Assembly: GCA_964557575.1 (NCBI GenBank)
Contig: CAZLBC010000003.1
Coordinates: 62,001 to 126,000, forward strand
Source: CAZLBC01 sp964557575
Lineage (GTDB): Bacteria > Planctomycetota > Phycisphaerae > SM23-33
Length of the DNA: 64,000 nt
Direction of reading: 5' to 3'
In this document: positions 26,390 to 36,140 of the stretch, piece after piece
How the letters are laid out: the number at the start of each line of letters is the position of its first letter
Position numbering within the stretch: the stretch's first letter is position 1
Made by a program: the position numbers and the translations under genes
The notes under the pieces: model-generated
The model's database searches: none
Told to the model about the DNA's origin: nothing
Seen by the model: only the letters and a program-made list of their open reading frames with translations

Positions 26390-29230
26390 ATGATTGCCAG
26401 GACATGCGGTCTGTTGTGTTATGCACTCTGCGTAATGGCGGTATCGGCCGCGGAGCCGCGCCGGTTCGACGGTGTCTACCCGCACCTCTGCACCTACACG
26501 CTCAGGGAGGACGTGCCCCTGAAGGGCGGCGACGAGTGCGGGATCGGCGCCGTCGTGCCGTGGGCGGGCAAACTCTACCTGATCAATTACGGGGCGCACT
26601 ATCCGCGGGGCAGCAGCCACAGCCTCTACGTAATAGATAAAAACCTGGACATGAAGATTTACCCGGAAAGCGTGGGCGGCACGCCGGCCGGGCGATTGAT
26701 ACATGTCGAGTCGAACCAGTTGTTCATCGGCCCGTACGTGATCGCCGCCGACGGCGAAGTCCGGGTGATTCCCCCCGCGCGGATGCCCGGCAGGATCACC
26801 GCCTGGGCCCGCCATCTCGCCGCGCCGGCGGAGAAGGTCTACTGTTACGACATGGAGGGGATGTTCTACGCGGTCGACGTCAAGACCCTCGCCGTGGAAA
26901 AGCTCTTTCACGATCCCGTGCCCGGTGTCCACGGCAAGGGCGGCTACACTGCGCAGGGGCGTGTGGTGATCGCCAACAACGGGCGGGGGCCCCGCCACGA
27001 ATCGCGGGAGAAGTGGCAGGTTGCGGTCGATCCGCGGGGAGATCCCGAGGCCGCCGGCAGCCTGGCCGCGTGGGACGGGAACGAGTGGCGGATCGTCGAA
27101 CGCCGCCAGTTCACGGATGTCACGGGTCCCGGCGGTATCCGCGGCGCGCCCGACGACGACGCGCCGCTCTGGGCGATCGGCTGGGACCGCCGGTCCCTGC
27201 GGCTGAAGCTGCTCGACGGCGGGCGGTGGTATACCTACCTGCTGCCCAAGGCCCAGCACTGCAATGATCCGGCCCACGGCTGGTTTACCGAGTGGCCCCG
27301 CATCCGCGACATCGGCGGCGGCCGGTACCTGATGGACATGCACGGGATGTTTTTCGATTTCCCCGGCACCTTCTCCCGCGGCAACACGGCGGGGATCAAG
27401 CCGGTATCCAGCCACCTGCGGTACATACCCGATTTCTGCGCGTGGAACGGGCGGCTGGTCCTCGCTACCGACGAGACGACGATCATGGGCAACCCGCTCG
27501 CCGGCCAGCCCCAGTCGAACCTCTGGTTCGGCCGGCAGGAGGACCTGGCGGGCTGGGGACCGGCCGCGGGATGGGGCGGCCCGTGGGTGGGCGACCGGGT
27601 CGACGCCGACACTCCTTCCGATCCCTTCCTGGTCGACGGTTTCGACCGGCGCGTCCTCCACCTGGCGGTCGGTGCCCCCGCGACAACGGATAACAACAGC
27701 GAGTTCGGCACGCGGTGCACGGGGCGGTTTCCGTTCACGGAACTGCCGGGCGCGCTCGCCGGGCTGGCCCGGGTAACCGTTGATCGCGGCGACTATCACA
27801 AGCCGGCCCCCGGGTACTCGTTTACGGTCGATCGGCCGGTGACGGTCTATCTCGCCGTCGACCGGCGCGGCGACCCGGACCCGGGTGAGGGGTGGGAAAA
27901 AACGGATCTGTCGGCCGCGTGGGGAACCCGCGGAGATATCGTGTATACAAAATCGTTTCAGAAGGGGGTCGTCGCCGTCCCCCCCAACGAAACCGAGCAC
28001 AAGCCCGGCGACTACGGGTTGCCCCACACGGCCTTCGTGAAACCGGCGGAAGGGAAGGCGGTCACCATTACGGACCCGGAAGGGGCGCCGGGCATCCGCG
28101 TCGTTGCAGCGAAACCCGGCGGCGCACCGGCAACCGAACATGATCGGAAGGCGGTGACGGTTACCCTGGAGATCGACGCGCGGGGGGACGGGGCGTGGAA
28201 GGACTATCGATCGATCGCCGTCAAAGGATACACGTATCATATTTTTCCCGATGATTTCGATGCCCGGTGGATCCGGCTGACGGCTGACCGGGACTGCACG
28301 CTCACCGCTTATTTCCACTTTTCCGATACGGCATACGGCGACTGGAAAGAGGGACGGACGCTCTTCGGCTCCCTGGCCGACGTTGCCGCGGCCGGCGACG
28401 TCAACCACGCGCTGCTGTACCCCGCGAAGCGCAACCGCAACCTCCGGATTATTTCCGGCGGGGATGTCATGGAACTGACCGGCGATTTCTCCTGCCGGAA
28501 AGACGAGGACGATCCGAAACTCCGGTCGCTGCTGGCGGTCAAGCCGCGCTATGCCGCGGATGATCGCTCGGTGATCGTCGCGGACCGCGGGACGACGTGG
28601 CGCCTGCCGAAGGTTGCGAAAGAATTCGACCGGGCCTTCGATGCGGGATGGCCGCGGGGGGTCCGGGAATGCGAGTCCGAGCGGTACCTGGGGCACTTTT
28701 GCGGGACGTTCTACGAGATCCCCCGGGGCAACGGGCACCGACCGTCATTCGACAAAATGCGGCCGGTTTCCACCCACCGCAAGGCCATAGCCGACTACTG
28801 TACGTGGAAGGGGCTCCTGGTCCTGTCCGGCGCGAAGAAGGACGCCGCGGACGATCCGCGGGTCGTCGCATCGAGCGATCCGGCAATGGCCCTCTGGTTC
28901 GGCGGGATTGACGAGTTGTGGAAACTCGGTAAGCCGCGGGGATACGGCGGCCCCTGGAAAGAGACAGCGGTCAAGGCCGGAAAGCCGTCGGACCCGTACC
29001 TCATGACCAATTATGACCGTAAGAAAGTCACCCTCACGGCAGACCGTGATGTTACGATTACCCTCGAGGTCGACGTCGACCACCAGACCGGCTGGTATGA
29101 ATACCGGTCGTTTGACGTGAAGGCCGGCGTGGAGACGGTCCACGCATTCGAGGACGGGTACGCGGCCCACTGGATCAGGGCGATCGCCGACGGCGACTGC
29201 ACGGCGACGGCCTGGTTCGAGTACAAATAA
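26390..29230 (+). CDS. Large secreted protein of unknown function with internal duplications
   Basis: This 946-residue protein has a Sec signal peptide (about residues 1-21, ending MAVSAAEP). I do not recognise a catalytic family. The first 300 residues have propeller-like strands (kelch/sensor-like). Residues about 304-430 and 760-886 are repeats of each other, both containing a GGPW....PSDP[FY]L...[FY]DR block and [AT]W[NK]G.LVL. Residues about 586-642 and 876-946 form a second repeat (TLE[IV]D, YRS, A.WIR, AD.DCT.TA). Residues 453-560 form a module also present at the C-terminus of the next gene product (PAPG, GWE, YGLPH.AFVKPA). ATG at 26390 was preferred to 26384 because AAGGA lies 7 bases before it. 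It is probably co-transcribed with the FecR gene 35 bases upstream. Confidence 0.7.
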   Translation: MIARTCGLLCYALCVMAVSAAEPRRFDGVYPHLCTYTLREDVPLKGGDECGIGAVVPWAGKLYLINYGAHYPRGSSHSLYVIDKNLDMKIYPESVGGTPAGRLIHVESNQLFIGPYVIAADGEVRVIPPARMPGRITAWARHLAAPAEKVYCYDMEGMFYAVDVKTLAVEKLFHDPVPGVHGKGGYTAQGRVVIANNGRGPRHESREKWQVAVDPRGDPEAAGSLAAWDGNEWRIVERRQFTDVTGPGGIRGAPDDDAPLWAIGWDRRSLRLKLLDGGRWYTYLLPKAQHCNDPAHGWFTEWPRIRDIGGGRYLMDMHGMFFDFPGTFSRGNTAGIKPVSSHLRYIPDFCAWNGRLVLATDETTIMGNPLAGQPQSNLWFGRQEDLAGWGPAAGWGGPWVGDRVDADTPSDPFLVDGFDRRVLHLAVGAPATTDNNSEFGTRCTGRFPFTELPGALAGLARVTVDRGDYHKPAPGYSFTVDRPVTVYLAVDRRGDPDPGEGWEKTDLSAAWGTRGDIVYTKSFQKGVVAVPPNETEHKPGDYGLPHTAFVKPAEGKAVTITDPEGAPGIRVVAAKPGGAPATEHDRKAVTVTLEIDARGDGAWKDYRSIAVKGYTYHIFPDDFDARWIRLTADRDCTLTAYFHFSDTAYGDWKEGRTLFGSLADVAAAGDVNHALLYPAKRNRNLRIISGGDVMELTGDFSCRKDEDDPKLRSLLAVKPRYAADDRSVIVADRGTTWRLPKVAKEFDRAFDAGWPRGVRECESERYLGHFCGTFYEIPRGNGHRPSFDKMRPVSTHRKAIADYCTWKGLLVLSGAKKDAADDPRVVASSDPAMALWFGGIDELWKLGKPRGYGGPWKETAVKAGKPSDPYLMTNYDRKKVTLTADRDVTITLEVDVDHQTGWYEYRSFDVKAGVETVHAFEDGYAAHWIRAIADGDCTATAWFEYK

Positions 29231-29254
29231 GGTGAAACAATCCGAGGAGAACAC

Positions 29255-31468
29255 ATGAATACGCTCAAGTTGTTAACGATTATATCGCTCCTGTTTGCCG
29301 CCGCCTGCCCGGCGGCGGAGGTGCTCGTGGAGGCCGAGTCCTTCACGGACCGGGGAGGCTGGAAGATAGACCAGCAGTTCATGGACCAGATGGGCTCGCC
29401 CTACCTGCTCGCCCACGGGCTCGGTTACCCGGTCCGGGACGCGGTGACGACGGTAGCGTTTCCCCGGCCCGGCTCGTACCGCGTCTGGGTCAGGACGTTC
29501 GACTGGGTCGCGCCCTGGAAGACGCCGGAGACGCCGGCATCCAAACGCGCGACGGGAACGCCCGGGAAATTCCGCCTGATGATCAACGCCGCGCGGGTCG
29601 AGACGGTCTTCGGCACGGAAGGCGCCGCGTGGCACTGGCAGCCGGGCGGACGTGTCGAGGTAAAGAAAGGGCCGGTGGAACTGAGGCTGGTCGACATGAC
29701 CGGGTTCGACGGGCGCTGCGATGCGATCCTGTTCAGCGACGATCCCGGGTTCCAGCCGCCCGACGGTGGGGAAAAGCTGGCGTCACTGCGCCGAACACTG
29801 CTCGGGACCGAGAAAACACGGGACGCCGGTGAGTATGACCTGGTAGTGGTCGGCGGCGGGATATCCGGTATCTGCGCGGCCGTGTCCGGGGCGCGAAACG
29901 GCCTGACGGTGGCCCTGATCCAGGACCGGCCGGTCCTCGGGGGCAACAACAGTTCCGAGGTGCGGGTCTGGCTCAGCGGGCGGGCGGAGAATCCCCGCTA
30001 TCCGAATGTCGGCAGGATCGTCAGGGAACTCGATCCGATCAAGCGGGCCCACAGCAGCCTTACCAATACGGCGGACTACTACCCCGATGAAAAACGGGAG
30101 GCATTCGTCCGGAGTGAAAAGAACATTTCCCTGTTTCTCTGTCACCGGGCCAACGGCATAGAGGTCAGGGACGAGCGGATTCTGTCCGTAACCGCGCAGG
30201 ATATCATCACCGGCGTACGAAAGCGTTTTTCCGGGCGGTGGTTCGTCGATACGACGGGAGACGGCTGCGTCGGCTATCACGCCGGAGCGGATTTCGAAAT
30301 GACTGAAACCGCACACATGGGGCAGAGCAATCTCTGGAATATTCGCGATACCGGTCAGCCCGTCTCGTTTCCTCGGTGTCCGTGGGCCTACGATCTCAGC
30401 GACAAGCCCTTTCCCGGCCGGGACGGCAACCGGCCCGGCAGGCAGTTGGGGACGTGGTTCTGGGAGAGCGGCTGCTTTCGCCATCCCATCGATGACCGCG
30501 AGCGAAACCGGGACAACAACTTCCGCGCGATGTTCGGCGCGTGGGATTGCCTCAAGAACGTCCAGGAGAAATTTCCGAATTACCAATTGGCCTGGGCGGC
30601 GTACGTCTCCGGCCCCCGGGAATCCCGGCGCCTTCTCGGCGACGTCATTTTGAACAAGGAAGATCTCCTGGAATACCGGGAGTACGACGACGGCTGCATC
30701 GCGACCGGCTGGAAGATAGATCTCCACCTGCCCCGCAAGGAATACAGCAGGGGATTCGAGGGGGACGAGTTTATAACCCGGGCACACTTCACCGGTTACA
30801 AAATGCCGTACTACGTGCCGTACCGGTGTCTGTATTCCCGCAACATCGAAAACCTGTTCATGGCCGGCAGGGATGTCAGCGTTACCCACGAGGCCCTCGG
30901 CGCCGTCAGGGTCATGAGGACCTGCGGGCAGATGGGCGACGTGGTGGGCATGGCCGCCGCGATCTGCAAGAAGCGCGGCACGACCCCGCGGGGGGTCTAC
31001 AAGGAGCACCTCGACGAGTTGAAGAAGATGATGAGCAAGGGGCCGCCGCCCGAGAAACGGGTGCGTATATGGCCGGCGTCGGAGGCGACGCGGACGAGCG
31101 ACGGTAATCCGATCAACGAGATGCCCGAAGAACTCGGGAAACTCACGTGCGTGACGATAGAACGCGGCTCGTGGCGGTCGCCGGCGCCCGGTTTCCGTTT
31201 CGAGATCGGTGCGGCGGCAGTGGTGTATATTGCCGTTCACGATCGCGGCGACTACCGGCCGCCGAAGGGATGGGAACAGGCCGGCATGACAATGACGTGG
31301 CGCGAGAAATACACCGATACCGTGTACCGGAAACGATTCGCGGCCGGCACGGTCGCGATTCCCTCGCACAGCGGCAATGAAGGTAATAAGACGTACGGCC
31401 TGCCGCACATGGCATTCGTCAAGCCGGCTGCCGGCGGCTCGGTCGATGTGCGGCCCGTTTCGCCGTAA
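29255..31468 (+). CDS. Secreted FAD-dependent oxidoreductase with flanking beta-sandwich modules
   Basis: This 737-residue protein has a Sec signal peptide (1-21). Residues about 22-170 form a carbohydrate-binding/golvesin-like beta domain (VLVEAESFTDRGGW, PGSYRVWVRT). A Rossmann FAD site then opens with DLVVVGGGISGICAA (about 196-210), followed by LGGNNSSEVRVWLSG and DTTGDGCVGYHAGAD, as in the FAD_oxidored family (PF12831-like) abundant in planctomycetes. The C-terminal 115 residues (about 622-737) are the module shared with the preceding protein. The substrate is unknown; sugar or sugar-alcohol oxidation is a guess. GGAG precedes ATG by 9 bases, and the gene starts 24 bases after the 946-residue protein gene. 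Confidence 0.85.
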   Translation: MNTLKLLTIISLLFAAACPAAEVLVEAESFTDRGGWKIDQQFMDQMGSPYLLAHGLGYPVRDAVTTVAFPRPGSYRVWVRTFDWVAPWKTPETPASKRATGTPGKFRLMINAARVETVFGTEGAAWHWQPGGRVEVKKGPVELRLVDMTGFDGRCDAILFSDDPGFQPPDGGEKLASLRRTLLGTEKTRDAGEYDLVVVGGGISGICAAVSGARNGLTVALIQDRPVLGGNNSSEVRVWLSGRAENPRYPNVGRIVRELDPIKRAHSSLTNTADYYPDEKREAFVRSEKNISLFLCHRANGIEVRDERILSVTAQDIITGVRKRFSGRWFVDTTGDGCVGYHAGADFEMTETAHMGQSNLWNIRDTGQPVSFPRCPWAYDLSDKPFPGRDGNRPGRQLGTWFWESGCFRHPIDDRERNRDNNFRAMFGAWDCLKNVQEKFPNYQLAWAAYVSGPRESRRLLGDVILNKEDLLEYREYDDGCIATGWKIDLHLPRKEYSRGFEGDEFITRAHFTGYKMPYYVPYRCLYSRNIENLFMAGRDVSVTHEALGAVRVMRTCGQMGDVVGMAAAICKKRGTTPRGVYKEHLDELKKMMSKGPPPEKRVRIWPASEATRTSDGNPINEMPEELGKLTCVTIERGSWRSPAPGFRFEIGAAAVVYIAVHDRGDYRPPKGWEQAGMTMTWREKYTDTVYRKRFAAGTVAIPSHSGNEGNKTYGLPHMAFVKPAAGGSVDVRPVSP

Positions 31469-31534
31469 CGGGCCGGCCGGCATTCGGACCGGTTTTGACA
31501 CATTCAGGATCATCATTCAGGCTGGAGCGAACGA

Positions 31535-33031
31535 ATGCGCATGACAACGCTGATCGGTTCGATATGTTTCGCCGCATGTCCGCTTTTCTCCCTGTCCGCG
31601 TCCGCCGGGGAGAAGGTGCTGCACGACGACTGGATGGCCCTCTACATGATGGATTCAAAAGTGGGATACGGTCGCCAGAAGCTCGTTGAGCAAACCCGCG
31701 GCGGCACCACGGTGATTGTTTCGACGGAAAAGACGTTCATGCGTATCAAGCGCATGGGGGTGACGATGGAGGTCAGCGAGGATTCGTGCGTCGTGGAGAG
31801 CGCGGGGGGGCGGCTGATATCGTTTCACTGCAAGACAAAACAGAGCATCATGGCGTCGGAGGTAAAAGGGACGGTCAAGGGAGATACGATCGTCATCGAG
31901 CGCTTCAGCGGCGGCCGGCGCACCGGGGTGAAAAAAATTCCCTACGACCCGGCGATGATGACTCCCTTCGCGTTTGATACACAGATACGAAAGGACGGGA
32001 TACAAAAGGGAGAGAGGCACGCGGGAAAGGTCTTTGTACCGTCGATGCCGGATAAGCCGGTCGATCTTGCCGTCACCGTCCTCGAGAAGGAGGAGACCGA
32101 CGTGCTTGGGCAGAAACGGCTTCTCTGGCACACGAAGGCCGCCATGACGGTGAAGGGCATGCCGATCGAAACCGAACAGTGGGTCAGCGACGAGGGCGTC
32201 CCCTGGAAGATACGGATCATGAACGGCCTCGTCTGCGGCTACAAGGTGCCCGAGAAAGTTGCCGTCAAAAAGGGAGAAATCAAGGATGTCTTCAAAACGT
32301 CGCTGGTGGTTCCCGACCGCCCGATACCCGATGCCCGCAAGGCCCGGGACCTGCGTTACCGGCTGACGCTGCCGGAGGGGAAGACGTTCCCCGGTGTTCC
32401 CGCCGGCGCGGGGCAGGAGGTTATCTCGCATCGTGGAAACGTTTTGGTGGTGTGCGTGCGGACGGTGGACGTGAAAAAATCGCTTGATCGACCGGTGACA
32501 GCGAAGAACATGAACAAGTACCTCGCGAGTACGCCGTTTCTCCAGGTGGACGATCCGGCCATTGCCGGCAGGGCCGCGGCGGTCGTCGGCGATGAAAAAA
32601 ATGCCCTGAAAGCGGCCCGCCTGATCGAAAAGTGGGTCCACCGGAATATCAGGAAAAAGCACCTTGGCCTCGGGTTCGCCACCGCCGGCGAGGTCATACA
32701 GAACCTGGAAGGTGACTGTTCCGAGCACAGCGTTCTCCTGGCGGCCCTCTGCCGGGCGGCGGGGATACCCAGCCGGGTCGTGGGCGGCCTGATCTACGCC
32801 GACGCGCTCGCCGGCGACGACGGGAAGGGGGCATTCGGCATGCACATGTGGACCGAGGTCTACGTGGGGTCCTGGGTCCCCCTGGACGCCACGATCGGCG
32901 CGGGGTACTGCGACGCGGCCCGCATAGCGGTGGCCAAAAGCAGCCTGGAAAGCGAGTCCGACATGGTGGACCTGCTGCCCCTGGCGACCTACATGGGCAC
33001 GTTGAAAATAGAAGTATTACGCGAGAATTAA
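31535..33031 (+). CDS. Exported transglutaminase-like domain protein
   Basis: This 498-residue protein has a signal peptide (about 1-24, ending SASAGEK). The middle is a beta-rich domain often found before bacterial transglutaminase-like folds. The C-terminal domain has the papain-like triad: Cys395 in EGDCSEHSVLLAALCRA, His437 in GMHMWTEVY and Asp451 in PLDATIG. Bacterial members act as cysteine proteases or crosslinking enzymes at the envelope; no substrate is indicated. It lies 66 bases after the FAD oxidoreductase and ends 18 bases before a convergent gene. It may belong to the sigma-factor operon. Confidence 0.88.
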   Translation: MRMTTLIGSICFAACPLFSLSASAGEKVLHDDWMALYMMDSKVGYGRQKLVEQTRGGTTVIVSTEKTFMRIKRMGVTMEVSEDSCVVESAGGRLISFHCKTKQSIMASEVKGTVKGDTIVIERFSGGRRTGVKKIPYDPAMMTPFAFDTQIRKDGIQKGERHAGKVFVPSMPDKPVDLAVTVLEKEETDVLGQKRLLWHTKAAMTVKGMPIETEQWVSDEGVPWKIRIMNGLVCGYKVPEKVAVKKGEIKDVFKTSLVVPDRPIPDARKARDLRYRLTLPEGKTFPGVPAGAGQEVISHRGNVLVVCVRTVDVKKSLDRPVTAKNMNKYLASTPFLQVDDPAIAGRAAAVVGDEKNALKAARLIEKWVHRNIRKKHLGLGFATAGEVIQNLEGDCSEHSVLLAALCRAAGIPSRVVGGLIYADALAGDDGKGAFGMHMWTEVYVGSWVPLDATIGAGYCDAARIAVAKSSLESESDMVDLLPLATYMGTLKIEVLREN

Positions 33032-33049
33032 TACGACCCGTACATCGGA

Positions 33050-35107
33050 CTATTCGATCTTCAGGGCCCGGAGCGCGGGTTCGAAATCGGGTTTTATTTC
33101 CAGGCATTTCTTGAAGCAGCGTGTCGCTTCACGGGCGAAGTCGCCGCGCAGGTGCTGCACCGAGAGCCGCCGGCAGCAGACGCCCATGCAATACCACGCC
33201 TCGTGGAGTTCGGGGTCCTCGGCGACGGCCTCGCGCAACACGACGATAGCGCACCGGTTTATCCCGAGCAGGCTGAGCGTGTTGCCGCCGGCCAGGAGGG
33301 CCTGTGCCGGGACCGGATCCGTTTTTCTTATCCGCGCGACGTACTTTCTCGCCCACGCGCTGTCGAAGGGGATCCGGTGTTTTTTCACGAACGCGGTGTT
33401 TTCACCGGAGCCCATGACGAATACAACATGCCGGGCGTCCAGGTACACCGGAACCCATCGCGGATCCGCCGACATTGCCAGCGCAATCGGGACATGCTCC
33501 CTGCCGGGGATCGGTTCGGCGGTAAAGCGACCGACGCGCATCACCGCAACTTGAAAATCGAACTCAATGGCGGCGGTGCCCAGTTCCTTTTTGCCCCGTA
33601 TCACGTCCAGTACCGCTTCCATCGTCTCCACCGGGTAGGCCCAGGTGTTCGTAAGTACGGGTACCTCCGGCCGGGGCGACGCGAAGAAGCGGATGTTGCT
33701 CGACGTGTCGTAGTCTGTCCACAACCGCCCGGCGGGGCGTTCGGTCGAGATGAAACGACAGGCGCCCAGGGGGAGGTTCATGTTCGCGGGGCCGATGCCG
33801 AAACGGTGCGGGCTTCGTCTCGCGTAGTAAAACCGGTTCGAGACGATCGAGATCAACAGCCACGCCGACAGGGCCGTGACGAGAACGGCTGCCAGTCCGG
33901 AAAGCAGGGAGAACGAAACTGAACGGGAGCGTTCTTTCAGTCGCGTCACGGCGAGTCCCATCGCCCGCAGGGAAATCGGTACCAGGAGGATTGCCGCCGG
34001 GGCGATGTTTCGCCGCATGGTCATCGAGAAGACGACAAGGCCGGCGATCAGGAAGAGCGCGTCCCATTTTCTCGCGTACAGTGCCGAAACCAGCGCCGTC
34101 CCCGCCGCGCCGAGCAGCCCGTAATAGGCCCACGTGGCCGTCTGCCCCGCGAATCCTGCATCAAAGGGCGAGAAGAACTCGCCGATGGTCGACCAGGGAT
34201 GGCCTCCTTCCGTGAAGTGGGCGGCGGTGATATTGTTCCGCAGAAAGAACACGGCGGTCTCTACCGGCAGGGCGCCCAGGCGCCATGTCCAGGGGTTCAG
34301 GAAACAGGCGGCGAGTTGTAACAGAAAGAGAATGCCGAGCCGCCCTGCGCCGTCCGTCCGGCCCCGTCCCGTGGCGGTGCGGAAAAGCAGCCGCGCAAGC
34401 CGGTCCGCTAGAAAAGCCGTGGTCATCGCGGGACCGAGAATCCATAAGCTGTGCATGTTGACCAGGGCGACCTGTGTCGCCGCGAGGAGCGCGATGCGGA
34501 TTGGCCCCGGCCCTCCGTTTGAACAGGAGTCCAGGAGTATGAACAACTGTACCGAGAGCAGTGCGGCGGCGAACAGTTCCGGCCGCAGAACAAACCGCTC
34601 ATAGCCGCACAGGATAATCAGTATGATACCGGCGGCCGCCCAGGCGGGGTGGACGCCGCCCCGGATCATCGTGGCCGCCGCGACTGCCGCGATCGAAAAA
34701 ACCAGCAGCGCCGTGGCCAGGGAGAGCCCGGTAAAATCCCAGCGGGAATGAATGCCGGCAAAGAGGACCTGGCTGACCCAGTTTGCGTTCGGAAAATGAA
34801 ACGCGCCCTCCGCGTCGCGCCAGCAGCAGGGGGGCAGCGTCTCGTCGGCGGTATCCGGTCGGCTGTTTTCAACCGTGTATACGGCCGGCGATGTTTCCAC
34901 CGGCGTGCCGGTGTCAAGAAAGCGGTAGCCGTAGTCCAGGTGGTACCCGATATCGGGGCTGCCGATCAGGCGGGTTCCGCATACGGCCGCCGCCGCGATT
35001 GCGGCCGCGACCGCGAGAAGCCCGAAACAGCGCGAAAGCCGTACGATAAACGGGACGGCATTATCCGTCGTTTCCGGCGGTGTATTCGATTCGGCTGCGC
35101 CTTCCAT
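33050..35107 (-). CDS. Polytopic membrane protein with C-terminal TPR-like repeats, unknown
   Basis: This 685-residue protein has about ten hydrophobic helices between residues 20 and 450, then a soluble domain of about 230 residues. The last 75 residues are TPR-like (ALLAGGNTLSLLGINRCAIV, then EAWYCMGVCCRR, then ATRCFKKCLEIKP). The membrane half resembles GT-C fold proteins or O-antigen/oligosaccharyl-like transferases but lacks a motif that fixes the activity. I chose ATG at 35107, 4 bases after the ahbD stop; a longer frame runs to 35215 inside ahbD. It is probably co-transcribed with ahbC and ahbD, with no evident link to heme synthesis. Confidence 0.7.
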   Translation of the reverse strand: MEGAAESNTPPETTDNAVPFIVRLSRCFGLLAVAAAIAAAAVCGTRLIGSPDIGYHLDYGYRFLDTGTPVETSPAVYTVENSRPDTADETLPPCCWRDAEGAFHFPNANWVSQVLFAGIHSRWDFTGLSLATALLVFSIAAVAAATMIRGGVHPAWAAAGIILIILCGYERFVLRPELFAAALLSVQLFILLDSCSNGGPGPIRIALLAATQVALVNMHSLWILGPAMTTAFLADRLARLLFRTATGRGRTDGAGRLGILFLLQLAACFLNPWTWRLGALPVETAVFFLRNNITAAHFTEGGHPWSTIGEFFSPFDAGFAGQTATWAYYGLLGAAGTALVSALYARKWDALFLIAGLVVFSMTMRRNIAPAAILLVPISLRAMGLAVTRLKERSRSVSFSLLSGLAAVLVTALSAWLLISIVSNRFYYARRSPHRFGIGPANMNLPLGACRFISTERPAGRLWTDYDTSSNIRFFASPRPEVPVLTNTWAYPVETMEAVLDVIRGKKELGTAAIEFDFQVAVMRVGRFTAEPIPGREHVPIALAMSADPRWVPVYLDARHVVFVMGSGENTAFVKKHRIPFDSAWARKYVARIRKTDPVPAQALLAGGNTLSLLGINRCAIVVLREAVAEDPELHEAWYCMGVCCRRLSVQHLRGDFAREATRCFKKCLEIKPDFEPALRALKIE

Positions 35108-35111
35108 CGTG

Positions 35112-36140
35112 TCAATCGGCTCCCGATTCGTGTGCCGGGTAACTGCAGGAGGGCTCTTCGGCAAGGTAATCGCCGGTTTCGGCGAATGCCCGGGCCCTGC
35201 ACCCGCCGCAGACATCCCTGAAGCGGCAGCGTCCGCACTTGCCTTTCAACCGGCTCCTGTCTCTCAAATCGGCAAGAACCGCGGCGTCTCGCCAGATATG
35301 CTCGAGCGGTGTTTCCCGCAGGGAACCGCACGATACCGGTAAGTAACCGCAGGGAAAAACCTCGCCGGTATGGCCGACAAAAATGACGGAAAAGCCGCAC
35401 AGACATCCGCGGCCCGGGGCACTGTCGCCCTTCGCGGCCGCGATGCGGTTGTAGTGAGGGGCGCAGGTTGCGCGGAGTTCAACCGAGTCCCCGGTGTTCA
35501 CGCGGTGCACCCAGCCGAGCAGTTTTTCGTATTGTTCCGGGGAAATCTGGTCTGTACGACCGATGGTTGCCCCGCACCCCACAGGGACGAGCAGGAACAG
35601 GTGAACGGCATGAATGCCCCGCTCGACAGCGGTATGGTAGATGGTTTCGATTTGATCGACGTTCCGCCGGGTCACCGTCACGTTCAACTGCACCTGGTTT
35701 CCCGCCGCCAGCAGCAGATCTATGCCGCGCATCGTCCGTCGGTATGAACCGGTAATGCCGCGGAGGGTGTCGTGCGTTTTTGCGTCGGCGCCGTCAATGC
35801 TGACGGAAACCCTCCCGAATCCGGCGGCTCGTATCCGTTCGGCCGTGTCCGTGTCCACGAGCGTGCCGTTGGTCGCCAGTGCCGTCGGCAGGCCGCGTGT
35901 ACCGGCGACGGCGGCAAGGTGTTCCCAGTCGTTTCGTACCAGCGGCTCGCCGCCGGAAAAGATCACCAGCGGCCGGCCGAGGACCGCGGCCGATGTGAGC
36001 ATGTCCTCCGCCTCGGCCGTGGTCAGTTCACCCGCCGTCTCCTCCGGTTCAACCCGGCGGCAATGGGCGCAGGCGAGATTGCAGGCGGCGGTGGATTCCC
36101 AGAAGAGTATTCTCAGCGGCGGGAGGCCCCCCGGGCTCAT
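35112..36140 (-). CDS. ahbD: AhbD-like radical SAM heme-synthesis enzyme
   Basis: AhbD oxidatively decarboxylates iron-coproporphyrin III to heme b in the siroheme-dependent pathway. This 342-residue radical SAM protein has the cluster motif CNLACAHC (Cys20, 24, 27), the GGEP motif FSGGEPL and a SPASM-type C-terminal cysteine cluster: KGKCGRCRFRDVCGGCRARA, then a final Cys after YLAEEPS. That tail is characteristic of AhbD/NirJ-like enzymes. The start overlaps ahbC by 4 bases, which strengthens the assignment. The upstream pathway genes (ahbA/ahbB, siroheme synthesis) are not in the window. Confidence 0.85.
   Translation of the reverse strand: MSPGGLPPLRILFWESTAACNLACAHCRRVEPEETAGELTTAEAEDMLTSAAVLGRPLVIFSGGEPLVRNDWEHLAAVAGTRGLPTALATNGTLVDTDTAERIRAAGFGRVSVSIDGADAKTHDTLRGITGSYRRTMRGIDLLLAAGNQVQLNVTVTRRNVDQIETIYHTAVERGIHAVHLFLLVPVGCGATIGRTDQISPEQYEKLLGWVHRVNTGDSVELRATCAPHYNRIAAAKGDSAPGRGCLCGFSVIFVGHTGEVFPCGYLPVSCGSLRETPLEHIWRDAAVLADLRDRSRLKGKCGRCRFRDVCGGCRARAFAETGDYLAEEPSCSYPAHESGAD

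Noticed and set aside
26357..28738. 793-codon antisense frame
   Set aside because: Antisense to the secreted 946-residue protein, which has a signal peptide, good ribosome site and internal repeats.
29783..31516. 577-codon antisense frame opposite the FAD oxidoreductase
   Set aside because: The plus strand has a clear FAD site; the antisense product is low complexity.
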